From positions 18,954,145 to 19,018,144 of the forward strand of contig CM032797.1 in NCBI GenBank assembly GCA_019155185.1: a DNA stretch of 64,000 nt, read 5' to 3'. Each line of letters opens with the position of its first letter. The first letter of the stretch is position 1. The translations under genes were made by a program, and so were the position numbers. The stretch comes from Beaufortia kweichowensis (lineage: Eukaryota; Chordata; Actinopteri; Cypriniformes; Gastromyzontidae). Shown one piece after another: positions 11,745-26,572 of this stretch. Under the pieces are notes generated by a model, which saw only the letters and a list, made by a program, of their open reading frames with translations, was not told where the DNA came from and did not search any database.

Positions 11745-14700
11745 AAACACGCTATAATGTCAAATGAATAACTCTGTCTATTTTATGACCATCATACCCT
11801 TCCGAGATAAAAATGGGACACTTACCAAGCAAAAATATCAAGGGACATTTTAATGTTTAATATAACCATCTTAAACAAGCCTATTGTGGTTTCTATAGAC
11901 AGGCTGGTTATTGTTATTGCTGGTATATTATTATTAAATACACCAGCAAACCATAGTATGATGGGTTAAAACCACTTTTAATTTATTTAATGATCAGCCT
12001 GTCAAATCCAACATTTATTTAAAGCTGGCTCTTTTTACCAAGACACTACAATATCAAAGGATATATTCTGAATTAAAGATGTTGTTTCATCTCTATAATT
12101 CACTTAAATTTCTACATCTATTTGGTCCTATAATAACAGTTTTATCGCGGACAGCCTGTGTTTTAGCTGCTTCGAGCGCAGTAGTGATTCTGATGCGCAT
12201 TTGGAGACGTGCGCTTTTACGCACACAGATGATACTTCGAAAGGAGACAATTAAACATTTTGTTCATTTACTTCTTGGCCAGTGTTGCTGTTTTTCTCCA
12301 TGTATATCCGATTTTTGCGATTCAATCCCACTTTCTCCCAAGCATTTTACATATTCCATCATTTACAAGCACGGACCCCGGAAAAGCTCCTTGGAAGGCA
12401 AAAAGGCATTTCTCACCTGTTTTCTCTCCATCAGAAGTAAATAAAAGGTGACCTTCAGCCCTAATTTTAGGGACTATCATTTAGTTGTTAAAATCCATGA
12501 GAAGTAAAGTTTCTTTACGTGGATGTATTCCTTTTGGGATATCTTGTGGTCAAACCATTAAAGACCATCTTCACAAATCACACAAAGATCAGTGCAGCTC
12601 TGGACACCTAGATTTACGAATGAAATAATTTCAAAGCGTAGCAGCATTAGTTTGTATCAGGAGGAAACACGGGGAAGATTTTATTTACAAACCAGTGACA
12701 AACAACCAGCATATTGAGATTTTATTTGCTCTCTTACATAAAATGTCCAAACCTGGTGAACGTTTTGCTTGTGATTGCTTTTACACATTTTTCACCTTTA
12801 TACACACAAGTACGCCATAAAACTCAATGTAATGTTAATACTTACTGTAGTCTAAACTGTCTAGTATCTTCTGCTGAGTGAGTGTCTTGTGGCGAAACAG
12901 ATCCAGTGGTCGGGCTGGTCTTATAGAGGCTGATAGAGGGGCGTCTCCAAATGTCTCATCTCATCTATTTTTTACTCTCATTAGACTCTCAACAGCTTTT
13001 GCCATATTCGGCACTCTGTGATTTCCCCGCTGTGTAAATGAAATGTGATCTGTCACATGCGGGGATTTTACATTCACTATGAACATTAAAATACATACGA
13101 AAAGCCCTGAACCGCAACGTATGAAAATCATGGGGAAGAAATGCTCTGGAAAATATAATCATGATAAAAAAGTTGAAATATTAGGTTTTCATATTAAGCC
13201 AAAATTATAAGATGAGAAACCGAGAAGTCATAATTATGACACACCAAATCGAAAGTATAAGATATGAAATATTAAGATAAAATTAATATAAAGATATTAA
13301 AATAAGATATTAGTGTAAAATTATACAATACGTTGCTGTTATTGAATCTGATAGGCTACATTATGTTATCTGTTATCCTCATATAAAATATTGCATTGTT
13401 TTAACAGATGTAGGTTGAACATAATTGGTTGTAATAAAAACAAGACAATTGTGCGGATCTCACGGGCACGCGAGTTCCCAGCATGCACCGCGGCCTCACC
13501 ACACATTATGCGCGTCACTGTTTTACTTTCTAATGTTCATGTAATGTTGTTGTTATGATGGTTGTCCTTTTCATTTTCTTATTTTATGGTGATTACTTAA
13601 AGCTCATCTTCAATTCAAATATATATCTTCACTTCACAAGGTGTTGCTTCGTGAGGGATTTCTATATTTTATTTATATTCAATATTTTTCTATATTGTAA
13701 ATGTATATACGTAATATTTGTATGTGCGTTTATTGAGTTTGTTTATACTGTGTATGTCAAATATATATCTAAATCAGTCATCATGTTTTCCTCTGTTTTG
13801 AATGGGTGTTTACTGCCATCTTGTGGACATCAGTTTAACATGCACAATCTGAATCAGGTGTGTTTAATCAGATTCCACTATGATTTAAGTCACTGAGATG
13901 GCGTTTCTTAGTCAGTCAGTATTAAATATATCTAGGTTGTATTTGCACAGAATGTTCTTTACATTAAAACAGTAAATCACAGTAAAATGATTTTAGCTGG
14001 ATTTTGACAACAGGGTCACAAATGTTCAGTGCTGAAGATCCAGGAAAACCTCACAGTTAGTTTGTTTCTTATAGTCCTGTACTAACCTGACAAATATTAT
14101 CGCTTTAATCTGGACTATAGTAAGAATTTATTTATGCTTTGATCAGCAAATACCAAAAGAAAAGAAGATTAGTACGCTGTTCATTTTTCATTAAAATTCC
14201 TGGCATTTACACTTTATAAAGAACACATGTTTTTATTCATATAGCGTAGGATAGAACTGAATATTTACATATTATTTATATTTATATAAATACTTTATAT
14301 TTTGTATATATATTTATATATATACTTTATATATTTTATATTTATTTGTATTATTATTTTTATTTTCTGTTGAGAAACATAATTTAGTTATTTAAGAAAT
14401 TAATTACTCCATTTCTCTTCCCAAAAAGTAAATAATGACAGGAAAATAATGTGTAAAATGTTACTGGAAGGGGAAAATGATTTGTTTTGTGTTGTGTAGG
14501 TGAGGTCAGAACAGCTCACAAACATCTTTTAAAAAAAGTTTGTCTCTGGTCTGTGTAAAAATCAGTCTCTATATGAATATGGTACAATGAGTTCAAACTC
14601 CATAAACAAAGTTTTTATTTATATAAAGTTTCTATTCAATTCAATTTTATTTGTATAGTGCATTTTCACAAATTGTATTAAAGCAGCACAATGAGCTGCT

Positions 14701-14880
14701 TATTTTTCATGTTGGGTCTCCACATTAGATATAGTCAAACAACATTTTATATAAGCTGTTTAACTTTTTAACCTTATTTACAAATTACAGTTTAAATGCA
14801 GGTATTTTCGAAAGCTTAACCTAAAATAAAAAGAAAATACATTAATAAAATAAAAAACTTCCTGACGTTATTAAATGAAA
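11745..14880. other. Intergenic DNA, very AT-rich in parts
   Basis: No gene is supported. There is a run of degenerate AAGATATTA-type repeats at about 13150-13330, a small CpG-rich patch at 13450-13510 and A/T-rich low-complexity sequence at 14260-14360. Two open frames of 113-121 residues (12079-12444 and 13555-13896) have low-complexity hydrophobic content and no splice context. Confidence 0.55.
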
Positions 14881-15149
14881 CTTTGTGGAGCCTGAGCTCG
14901 GAGAGGAAAGGGTTAACGGGCGTAATCCCTACTGTGCATGCGCGAGTGAACTCTCTGAGTTTGATAAATGTTTGTCCGGTGTGTTTCAGCCCGTTTCATG
15001 TGGCTTTGGGGAAATTCGGAATATGCCGTTGACGCACTCCAGAGTCCCACATCCACTTGGAGAGACGCGGAATCCAGAGGAACAACTGTGGAACACTTTT
15101 GTGTGCATCCCGTTTTGAAACCTTAAAGCAAGGTTTTTAAAATCTTAAG
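14881..15149 (+). promoter_or_regulatory. loxl5b: 5' UTR and promoter-proximal region of the lysyl oxidase gene
   Basis: Base content shifts from AT-rich to a CpG-containing, exon-like stretch about 270 bases before the ATG. Several upstream ATGs are present (for example atgtttgtccgg near 14967 and atgccgttgacg near 15021), so scanning ribosomes may meet short upstream frames. No TATA box was clear. Confidence 0.45.
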
Positions 15150-18100
15150 ATGCCCAGATTGGTTTTGTTTTTATATTTACTTCAGGGGCTAAATTATTGT
15201 ATCAGCGCACAGCAAGCTGCGCCCTGGAGGAATCGGATCCAGTGGGTTAATAATGGACAGGTGTTTAGTTTATTGAGCACAGGGTCCGAGTATCAGGCAC
15301 CGGTGCCGTCCAGAAGACAATCCAGAGTTCATCTGAGCAGCAACAGAAATGCGGTCCGTGACAGGACAGTGCATATGCGCATGGGCACATCCAATTCTCC
15401 GGCTACCGGAGCCAGCAACAGCGCGCAGGAAACCGGGACCACCGCGCTCCTGGGGCCGGACAACACGCAGTATATAGTGGCCAACAGTCGCGCACCTGGT
15501 GCCAGGCAAGTGCAGGTGCGTCAGAGAGCCCAAGGTTCTCCAGGAACCGGAACAAACGGTACCGTTGTGCCTGAATCTTCAAGCGGTGGCGTTTCTGGAA
15601 GAGATTTGGCACAGAGAGAAAATAACGCAAGGAGCGCATCACCTGGTATCAATTTCCAGCTGGTGTCCACTGAGAATTCCAACACATCTCCAAACTCGGA
15701 TTTTGCAAACGAGATGAATCTCGCCAGATCTGTTCCAGATGTCCCGATAGAGCAGGAAAGAACATCTGATGATATGGCAGGAGATGACCCACGACACAGG
15801 AATACGATTTTCTACAATATCTATCCTCAGACTGGAAGAGCAGTCATTCCTCGCCGTCCCCCGCCTGGCACCGGGTATGGTACCCGATATTTCCAGAACG
15901 GTGAGCTGTGCGCAAAGGATGGATCGAACCTCAAGATATGACTTTTAATCAAACAGCCCTGTAGTCACTATGCTTGACTTGTATTTTGTCTGCAGGTTTA
16001 CCAGATCTTGTGCCAGATCCGTATTCTATCCAGGCGGGCTCTTACATCCAGCGCGTTCAGATGTATGCGCTCCGATGCGCGGCGGAGGAGAACTGCTTAG
16101 CGCGGTGAGTATACATTAACATGAACCGTTCATTGAGATGTACAGTGGACACAAAACGTCTTTAAACACTTGAACAGATTAAAATATTGTGACAAAAATG
16201 TTGACACGTTGTGGTTGGTGAGCATTAGTGGAACATGTCCATAATTAATGTGATGAACCATGTGGTTACTCTGATGATTTGTTATCTATTGCAATCACTG
16301 ACATTTTTAGTGAGTATCAACTCTTAAAAAATAAAGATGCTACAAAAGCTTCTTCACTAAAATAATAAATCCTTTTATAGTCTAAAAATCCTTTTTCCAC
16401 TGCAAAGCACTTTTTGTGAAACAGAGAGGTTCTCTGGATGTTAAAGGTTCCTTATGGAACCATTCAGCCAAAAATGGTTCTTGTGTGGCATTGTGAAGCA
16501 CTTTTATTTTTAAGGGTGTACTTTATACAGTTACAGAAGACCCCAAATGAAAAGATTCTTAAAACAAAGACGATTAACATGCAGAAATAAATTAATTCTG
16601 AAAATAAATATTTGCATCAAGTATGTCGTTTTGGTATTTAGCTCATTCATCAGTTCTTTTGTGCAAGTGGACGCGCAGCCTCTCATGACCTGTTAAAATT
16701 ATCATGTACTTCTGATGTCATTCTTTCCTGTCTTTCATCTGTTAAAGGTCAGCATACAGCCCAACTGTGAGAGACATTGACTACAGGGTTCTCTTACGGT
16801 TCCCACAGAAGGTGAGGAACATGGGAACATCAGACTTTCTGCCAGTCAAACCCACACATCAGTGGGAGTGGCACAGCTGTCATCAGTGAGTATTTATCAT
16901 AAAACCCTGCTTTAGTTTCATCCTGTCATAACATAATATCTGTTTTATAATTCACCGACATTAACAAACTAGATTTTGATATTGTCTAAAGTAAATATGA
17001 GTGACGGATCAAAGCCTCTCTCAGTGCAGGAGAGCGGTCAGTGGTTTTGACATGTTGCTATGTGGTTGCTAACTGGCCCAAGATTCATCTGTCATTGCAC
17101 ATATTGAAAATGAAAATGCACTATTCAAACTCCAGTTTTTAGATATTTTAAATTTTTACTTGAGGAATGTTTAAATATAACATTTCATAACTTTTCATCA
17201 GTATATAGTTTGTCGTGATTGGATTATAATCTCAGGGATTGCACATACTCATAAAAAACATATAGTATAATGCAGTGTAAGTTGCTTTGATGAAAGCATC
17301 TGCCAAATGCATAAATACATTTTTGCATTATATAACAGAAAAAATCTTAAATCTTACATGTCAAAAATGGACTTTCATCTAAAGTGATGTACAGTGCATT
17401 CAAATTGTGCATGTTTGAAAATAAACCCCCATGAGCTTTGTGTTGCTAAAGCAATGCTCTGTTTCAGCTACAAAAGCATTTAGAAACACCATAATATTTA
17501 TAATATTAATATGCATTTGGGGTTCGTTAGAAAAGTTCACTTTAAGTATGAGCAATCGTGATGTTTGCATTATTATTTTAGGGTTCACTGAATTGCAATG
17601 TGATATTTTACAGACACTATCACAGCATGGATGCGTTCAGTAACTATGATCTTTTGGACATCAACACCGGTCGCAAGGTAGCCGAAGGGCACAAAGCCAG
17701 TTTCTGTCTGGAGGACACGGGATGTGATCGTGGAGTTCACCGGCGATATGCCTGCACCGCTCACACACAGGTACAAACATGCGCTATTATCGGATGGATT
17801 TGTGTTCTTTATATTTTGCCTTTTGGTTTAATAAATTGTATTGTTGTATTTGAAGGGTCTGAGTCCTGGCTGTCACGATACGTATGCTGCCAACATTGAC
17901 TGTCAGTGGATTGACATCACGGACGTTCCTCCTGGAAACTACATTCTGAAGGTGTGAAAACAGGATTCAACGGGGGAAGCAAGTATGTACTGAAGCTCAT
18001 TTCTAAAATCTGCTTGATTTTGTTTTGTATAGGTCACGGTCAATCCAGATTACCTGGTGCCCGAGTCTGATTTTTCTAATAATGTCGTACGCTGTGAAGT

Positions 18101-18416
18101 CATTTACACTGGCGTTTACATCCAAACACGAAACTGCATAATAACTGGGTGAGTAAATGTGTCTTCATTTATTTCTGAACAAATACACACTCGTGTTTTT
18201 CATCACTGTACATATAGTTAAGGTGAATGGGGACTGGAGCTGTCTTTTAGTCTAAAGTGATCTTTTTGATGAAGATATAAATACAAGATTATTAGTTGAA
18301 ACGGATTAAGAAAAAATCAACGGACAGAAGGTTTTTTTGAGTGAATTATTTCTTTAATACAATTCATTATATCATGTATAAAATCTGTTTTCTCTTTGTG
18401 TTTTTACAGAAATTAA
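15150..18416 (+). CDS. loxl5b: Lysyl oxidase of LOX/LOXL1 type, probably Loxl5b
   Basis: Secreted copper amine oxidase that oxidises lysines of collagen and elastin for cross-linking. Coding exons: 15150-15900, 15996-16104, 16748-16885, 17614-17770, 17856-17951, 18033-18148 and 18410-18416, giving 457 residues. A signal peptide (about 1-20, ending CISA) precedes a long Arg/Ser/Thr-rich propeptide. MAGDDP at 209-214 matches the BMP1 processing site of LOX, cut between Gly211 and Asp212. The catalytic domain starts near GTGYGTRYF. WEWHSCHQHYH carries copper ligands His332, His334 and His336. Lys360 (GHKASFC) and Tyr395 (DTY) would form the lysyl tyrosyl quinone. There are no scavenger-receptor domains, which excludes LOXL2-4. 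The symbol rests on the C-terminus (YTGVYIQTRNC, nearer LOXL1 than LOX) and the INSYN-type neighbour; lox or loxl1 paralogues remain possible. The last exon adds only the final two coding bits and the stop. Confidence 0.88.
16325..16520. mobile_element. MITE with AAGAACC-type internal repeats in lysyl oxidase intron 2
   Basis: A palindromic element of about 195 bases with ends aaaaataaagatgc and ttatttttaagggtgtac, containing the fish motifs ggttccttatggaacc and aaaaatggttctt. A related copy lies at 25330-25514. No coding capacity. Confidence 0.75.
17225..17325 (+). repeat. SINE 3' fragment in lysyl oxidase intron 3
   Basis: Carries cacatactcataaaaaacat and the diverged tail gttgctttgatgaaagcatc (17282-17301), the 3' half of the same tRNA-derived SINE seen at 6.5, 10.2 and 43.7 kb. 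Confidence 0.65.
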
Positions 18417-18985
18417 AGCTTCAACAAACAGGTGTTTGTTTTAAAAGCCTATATAATAGGTCGTCATATTATTTAATTGAAGACTTCAAGTAACTTGAAA
18501 CATTTCATGTAGTCATTGGAATATTATTTAATGACAAATGTACTGTATCTATTTTAGATGAGTTTGATTTCTTGTTCTCGTGCAGCAACATTTATTAGTC
18601 ATACTGTGTTTGTATGTCTGCAATATAATAATAATGTCTTTTTCTTCTTTTGACATTTATATTAAATTAAGAATGATAAATTATTAGATGATATGTGTGT
18701 TACAGTATGTGTGTGTACTGTTGCATTTTAGGGTTTGTATTTATTGCATAGATTTTGAAATATAAACTTTTCTTTAAACTAAGAAAAACTGTCGTCTTGA
18801 TTGAGTTCATAGCGCTCGCAGACAATATTTTTGTTCAGTAACACGTTTGTCTTTTAAAAGCTTTGTGAATATGTAGAAATCAGCCTTGTGTGTGTCTGTC
18901 TCGTCTCGCTGTGCTTGTAAGAATCTTTCCTGAATCCTGGACTCGAGTGGATGAAGCTATTTGGCATGATATAAAATAAACAGAA
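18417..18985 (+). terminator. loxl5b: Lysyl oxidase 3' UTR with candidate poly(A) signal
   Basis: AATAAA at 18975-18980 is the first canonical signal after the stop, giving a 3' UTR of about 580 bases. Confidence 0.5.
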
Positions 18986-18989
18986 AATG

Positions 18990-21470
18990 GAAAAAAATAT
19001 TAAACGGAACATTAATTGTGGTTTCACATTTTCTTTCTTTATTAAATCACAGGTTCACTCAATTTTTGTTTGTTTACAGCCAAACTAAAGTACAGAGGAC
19101 TCTATAAACACCATGAAACAGAAAGATCGCAGATGAAAGCAAACCATGCTGTATACAGTAAAGTAAGAATTTAAGTCTTTAAGACGTCATGATTCACGTT
19201 TAGTTGGGTGATTGTCCTTCTTGTTTTGACTTTGGAACAAATACAGTTTATATTTGGTATTTCTTAGATTTCAGTGCAAAGAGAAACACACGAAATCTCC
19301 AGTAACTCCTCATTACAGAAACTCCAGAAATTTGGTTTTGTAATATTTAGAAAGTTTGTGATCTAAACAAAATATTGGATGTTGAGTTCATTGAGTTTAT
19401 TAAGAACATCCACCTGCGCTTTTGCAATTCTGTATATTATTAAACATGTTTCCTTTTTTTACGTCTTTGTTTTTACATCTACGTGTCTTTGTTTTTAGAT
19501 GTTTAGCAGGAAGATTTCTGAAATTTCTTAAAAATAATGTGTTGTGAGTGATGCACGAGTAAAAGTCACTCCAAAGTCTGTTTGATATTCTCATTTCTAG
19601 ATGTTGTTTGGGTTTCAAGTCTTTAAGTTTTTAAAACTTTAAAAGTGAAAACTATTTTCTCTTTCCTCAACACATGAGGATAATTTACATTAAATATATG
19701 AAATACATCAGCAAAGGACTGTTTATATAGTTTTTTAGATTTGTTGGAGATCCTGAAGAAAAGTTGATGTGTTCTTTAGATTGGTGACTTCATCAGGTTG
19801 TGTTTTGGTTGGAGGATCTCGGCTTGTTTACTGACAGTGACCTGTGAATTATTAAACCTCCAGCCATGTGTCTGCCATCCCTGAATACATGAATACACCA
19901 ATGAATCTCTCTTTGCACAAAACTCCTCTAGATGACGAGTATTCTTGTAAACCGGCTACAGGAAGTAAACTATGGAAACACAACAATTTAGTTATTTATT
20001 TGATCTCGTCTCTTCTATGAGTCACCACATAATTGAATAACTTCTTATTCTGAATAAATGTTACCAGTTGTCTCATTGTCCACGCCAGAATTTCTACTAA
20101 AGTAGGAAGTATAATTTTAGTCTACTTGTACTTTTAGATGTGTACTTTACATCTATGCTTAATGTTTACTTTTATCAATTAAAAATATGGTCCTAACTAA
20201 AGAAATATTATACTTACAAGTGCACTAGTGCTAGTACATGTGACGGCACAAAAAGAAAAACTTACTTTAGTATGATATTGTGTTTTTGTATTTCACATGG
20301 TTATCAAACTTTAGGTGTTGTTTTAAACTGTGATCCAGATCCAGACTGTAATGAGAAATAAGAATGAACACACAACAACCTTCATGGTTAAGTACATTTC
20401 TGCCAGAATAGATTCTGTGTGTTGTTAAATGTGTCTGGAAAAAGTCATTTCCGGCGTTCTGGCTCGTCTCACCGAGCTGTTCTAATATTGACTCACAGTG
20501 ACATTTAGATGATTTTGCTTCTGTGCTGTTTATAAGACAGAAAATGGGAAATGTTCATCAGCTTATTTACCGTCCCGTCCGGGTCAATAGACGGACTGTT
20601 GTTTTGAACAGTAAGTTACTGAATAAGTCAGGGACGCTTTTTTATTGGTAATTAATTGCAGGATCTCTGCGGGAACGTAATAAGATTCTCCTGTTTCTAT
20701 AAAAGTTGTTTTGCCGTTCGCTGGAAATCTTCCACTTGCATTCAGTGGACGGAGGAAGAGCTTCTGTTTCCAAAACGGTTTACTTCTCTCAAATATATCA
20801 CGCTGGTGAAGAGATGACTGTTTATACAGCTGTAACACAGAACTGATGGTGAGGGTCCATCAGTCTCTCCAAAAACTCAGAGATCCTAATCGAGACATTC
20901 CCTGAGTCAATTCATGTTGAAGTGTTAATGACAGTCAATATCGATCACGTGATGCTCGTTTCTTCTGTCTAGACATAATCATTCAGCATTTCTGAATTAA
21001 AGCTTATTTTGGTTTAGTTGAGCATGAAGATTTTAGTGAGATGTAACTTTACTTTAAAAAGGATGTTGTGTTTCTGTAGCTCAGTGTGTCAGCGGTGTTA
21101 AAGATTGAAAACTATGGACTGAATACAGTGTAAGTCGCTCTGAATAAAAACAATTGTCAAATTCATAATTCATCTAAATGTAGTGATTGATAGTAGTGTA
21201 TATAATAGTGTTTTTATATATTCACATTTAAACAGCATGCATGAAGCCAGACAGGAAGTGACATCAGAGGACGCTGGTCATATACTGTGTCATGAGAGAA
21301 TGAAATATTATGAAATCATAAATCTATGAAATATTAAATTATTTGGCCTTTTTGTGATTCCTTATGAGATAAAGAAAACTTTATTTACAGTAATTATACC
21401 TAATCATATTTTCAGGACAAATCTGTACCCAAAAGTAAGCGAAAGTTGGGCAGGAACCTCCTTTTGGGGA
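18990..21470. other. Intergenic DNA
   Basis: No gene was seen. A diverged SINE tail occurs near 21125-21180. The rest is unremarkable AT-rich sequence. Confidence 0.6.
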
Positions 21471-21475
21471 TGTCC

Positions 21476-21890
<415 letters not shown>

Positions 21891-21899
21891 ACCAGTCAC

Positions 21900-23695
21900 T
21901 TTGGCACGTCTTCATTGGCACAGCGTCTTCCACACAGACAGGAGAAATTCCTCAGCAGATGAGTCAGTTTAAAGACTGAGAGGAAAAATCTTTAGACTGA
22001 GATCCACACAGACACACAGCTGGAGACAGAAAGACGTTTCATATGTTTTACTTAAACAACTGGCAGACACCTTGACTAACATACAGAACATAAACAGATT
22101 CAGCTGTAAAAGAGGTCACAGTACACCGTCTGAATGTACACCAGACACCATACAGATATATAAATATACTTTATATATATATCTATATTTCTTCTCATGT
22201 TATTTGATTGAGATGTATAGCATGTGTCCAAACATAAACTGAATTTAGTTGTCACCTATCCGACTTATACATGATTTATATGTTTTCATGATTGGAATTC
22301 AAGTTGAATCACAAAACACAGTTTGAACTTTCTATCAGGTCATTCACGGGATTTTTACGCTTTTTTTGCCGTGCATTATAGAATTGTTTTTGTTGTGAAG
22401 GAAACACACATGCACATACAATGCTGAATGAGATATTGTATAAAGGAGTTTGATTTTAATACTTAATACACTCATGCTGGAAATGATTTCAATGCTGTCT
22501 AGATAGACATCTCACCAGATTTTTTAACTACTAAATACAGCAACAGATCACAAAAAAAATTAATAAAACAGAAATGAAAAAGATAATCAATCAATAAAAA
22601 TGTGTGAATATCCCTTTAAGAAAATATATAAACAAAAAAAAGTGGTTTAGATGCTTTACACTGTTTCTGCTTAAACCTGTTAAGCTGTTTCTATGGTTGA
22701 CAGATGTTTTGGTTTGGTTGTGATGATACACACAGGAAGTAGATGTGTAAAACACTTCCTCTGGATGTTGACCTGTTACTCTTCACACACGTATACGGCC
22801 TGAAAATATTTCGGCTGGGTGAGAATGACATCAAAGGCACACCCTCGGCAAACATCAGACATCAGACCTGGTACGTGTAAAAGACAATGTGCTCATCTGT
22901 GTGTGTTTCTATCTAGACTACATATAGAAGTTTAGTGTTTTTGTTTTGATCTGGTTTTGTTGAGCAACTTTTAAGCTTTAACCAAGTGACAGATACGTTT
23001 CAGAGTTTGGTTGTCTGGTGTTTGTGTGAAGGAACTCGAGGTTTGATGGTGTGATTCAAAAACCAGGTTATTGTTCATCAGCAAAAGTCAGTTTGTATCA
23101 TGTTGAATAAGTCCAAAGTCATTATTTGACTCCTTACATTCAGTCAGTTTATTTTTGTTTGTGAACATGAACAATATGGATACAATAGTATATCCTGAAA
23201 TATCATAAAGAGTCAAGTAATGATACAGAAACATGAGATTATTTCAGTAGCGTTGCAGTTTTGGTGTCTAGTAAGTTAAGGTGATGTAAGTCTTTGTGTA
23301 GCTGTAGTGTGTGTGATGTTATTATCTCTGGCATTTGGTGCAGGAGAACATCTTTCTCATCTGGCTTTTCATCTCTGTATCTGTTGTCCCTTTCTCTTTA
23401 CTTCTCCATCAATGTAATAATGTGGATTCAGAAGAATTTGATGATGAATGTTTGAGCTCATAATGAGATTGTTGGCATCTAACTGCAGTCTTTGGTTTCT
23501 TGGCAAATCTGTTTGAGACATTGATGAGATCTTTTAGAGAAGATACATAAACTGGATCATTTTGCTTGGGAAACATTGATGAAACTCTACAGAGAGACTT
23601 CACACATAACAATCAGTAAATCTCATTTTACAGTGAGATTACAGTGAGATTTCTAGGGTCTTTGTTAGGAAAAAACATCTAAAAAGATCATTTGC
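21900..23695. other. Intergenic DNA
   Basis: No gene, RNA or recognisable transposon was seen between the GT tract and the 26-bp array. Confidence 0.55.
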
Positions 23696-23696
23696 T

Positions 23697-23965
23697 CTTA
23701 ATTGTGTCTAGTATAAAGAGATCTTAATTGTGTCTAGTATAAAGAGATCTTAATTGTGTCTAGTATAAAGAGATCTTAATTGTGTCTAGTATAAAGAGAT
23801 CTTAATTGTGTCTAGTATAAAGAGATCTTAATTGTGTCTAGTATAAAGAGATCTTAATTGTGTCTAGTATAAAGAGATCTTAATTGTGTCTAGTATAAAG
23901 AGATCTTAATTGTGTCTAGTATAAAGAGATCTTAATTGTGTCTAGTATAAAGAGATCTTAATTGT
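23697..23965 (+). repeat. 26-bp tandem array, ten exact units plus a partial
   Basis: The unit contains cttaattgtgtctagtataa followed by agagat. Ten consecutive units run from 23697 to 23956 without a visible base difference, then a partial unit (cttaattgt) closes the array. Each unit carries an AGATCT site at the join. Such perfect identity indicates very recent expansion or active homogenisation. Confidence 0.97.
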
Positions 23966-25320
23966 AATTGTACTGGTATGTGGCATTTTAAAAGCGTTCT
24001 TTTAGAAATCGAGCCAGAGCCATTATAGCTTTTCCTTAAGTACTCAAAGGCTTTTATTATTATTGTTGGATAAAGGATTTAATGTGAAGGAGACAAAGGG
24101 TTGAACCTTTGCTGTTTGATTATTTATGATATTATTCTTGGTAAGAGCTGCTGTCTGACACACCGCAGGGCACTTCATCTGCTTTTATCCAAGACAAAGA
24201 GAGTCGGGCTACATTTTAATACAAATAATAAATATATATTTCTAAAATGAACTCTGCAGCCAAGACACGAGAACACCATGGAAAATGTGTTTATCCATAA
24301 CCCATTACCTCCAAACCTGTTTATGGGGTACTTCTCGTAAACTGCGCGCTTGCTTAGACATGTACGCCTTCGTTCTGTTTGACTAAAGAGAAAATTACCA
24401 TCCATCTAGTTTGGTTGTGGTTCAGGCCAAAAAGCGGACCGTTTGAATGACCTCGTGCGCTCGGCTAACCCACAGAAACTTAGCGTCTGGTCTCGAGGAC
24501 TCACCCCTGAATAATCCCGATCGTTTGTCTTTCTGGGTCCAGACAGGAGAACACGGCGGTCACACTGACTCACAACTTCAATATTTGTCAGTTCTGGCTG
24601 GAGTCACAGAAAGATTAGAGATGACAGTGAAAAATCACAGCTTCATGGGCCATGACCAGCTCAATAAATCAGCTATATAGATGAACTGAACATAAATGGA
24701 GGAGTTTAATATATAAAATAAGTTGTGATTTAAGTCAATCTTGCATGATTGTTATATACAGTAAAGAAATTATACTGTTAATAGGACTTTTAAAATTATA
24801 TTAGTACAATTATACAAATCAATCAAACATATTAAACCACGTGGCATTTATTTTAAATATAGAAAACCCACAAAATTATATTTAAGTAAAACATTTTAAA
24901 AATAAGTTTAGTTTTAACACACTGTAAAAACTTTAAAAACCAAACCAGTTGTCTTAATTAATGTCCTGTAAATTTAAGGAACACATTGTTCCAAAGAAAT
25001 AATAATTGACAGTTTTTGCAGTGCATGATAAAATATATAATGTAATTTTGACAGAGAAATGTTAGTAGTCATTTTGATATTTTGTTATTTATTGTGTTGA
25101 CATTTCATGTTGTATAGAACGTGTGAAATGGTTTAAGATATTCAGCCTGTGAACAGATGCATGCTGGGATGTGAGGAGGTTCCTCAGAGAGAAGTGTGGA
25201 AACTCTCAGACAAGATTTAAATAAACAGACACACAGACACTGTCAACACTGACCCCAATGAGCCCTGAACTATATACATGAGTCACATATGTCAGACTTT
25301 TACAAACACATTTAAACATT
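23966..25320. other. Intergenic DNA
   Basis: No gene is supported. Small open frames near 24175-24405 (-) and 24447-24680 (+) have no splice context or recognisable product. Confidence 0.55.
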
Positions 25321-25329
25321 TAAACTCCT

Positions 25330-25514
25330 GTTAAAAATAAAGATGTTTCACGTTGCCATAGATGAACAATTCCATAAAGATGCTATGGTTCCATAAAGAA
25401 CCTTTTACATCCTTTTACATGTATGTTTCCTTTAGGAACCTTTGACTGAACACTTCCTTGGGGAACCAAAAATGGTTCTTCTGTAGCATCTTTTTAAAGA
25501 TTTTTAAGAATGTA
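25330..25514. mobile_element. MITE with AAGAACC-type internal repeats
   Basis: A copy of the same family as 16325-16520, with internal ggttccataaagaacc, aaaaatggttcttctgtagc and ends based on aaaaataaagatg. The right part is diverged. Confidence 0.7.
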
Positions 25515-25519
25515 CACCT

Positions 25520-26361
<842 letters not shown>

Positions 26362-26572
26362 CTGTGATTCATTTAGACCTGGATGTGGGATTTTCCTGTG
26401 ATATTCATATTTTAGAACATTAAAAAATGTATTTAAAACATGACAAAAAATGAGCCACACGATCATCGGGTCTGAAAACGTAAAGAGTGCAATAACATTT
26501 ATATAAAATGAGTTAAAGAAGATCATTCAGCAAACGATTGCAAAGACATATGTGTAATTTCTATATTAAATC

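Noticed and set aside
12079..12444. A 121-residue open frame
   Set aside because: It has a mixed hydrophobic and low-complexity composition with no splice sites or homology I can recognise; probably chance.
14885..15118. A 77-codon frame just upstream of the lysyl oxidase start
   Set aside because: It begins with GTG, not ATG, and lies in the 5' UTR; no family resemblance was seen.
15270..15717. Overlapping open frames in other frames of lysyl oxidase exon 1
   Set aside because: They are shadows of the long GC-rich first exon; the signal peptide, BMP1 site and exon phase support only the frame starting at 15150.
23697..23965. Regular 26-bp repeat that could suggest a CRISPR array
   Set aside because: The units are directly contiguous with no unique spacers, and the genome is vertebrate. 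It is a simple tandem array.
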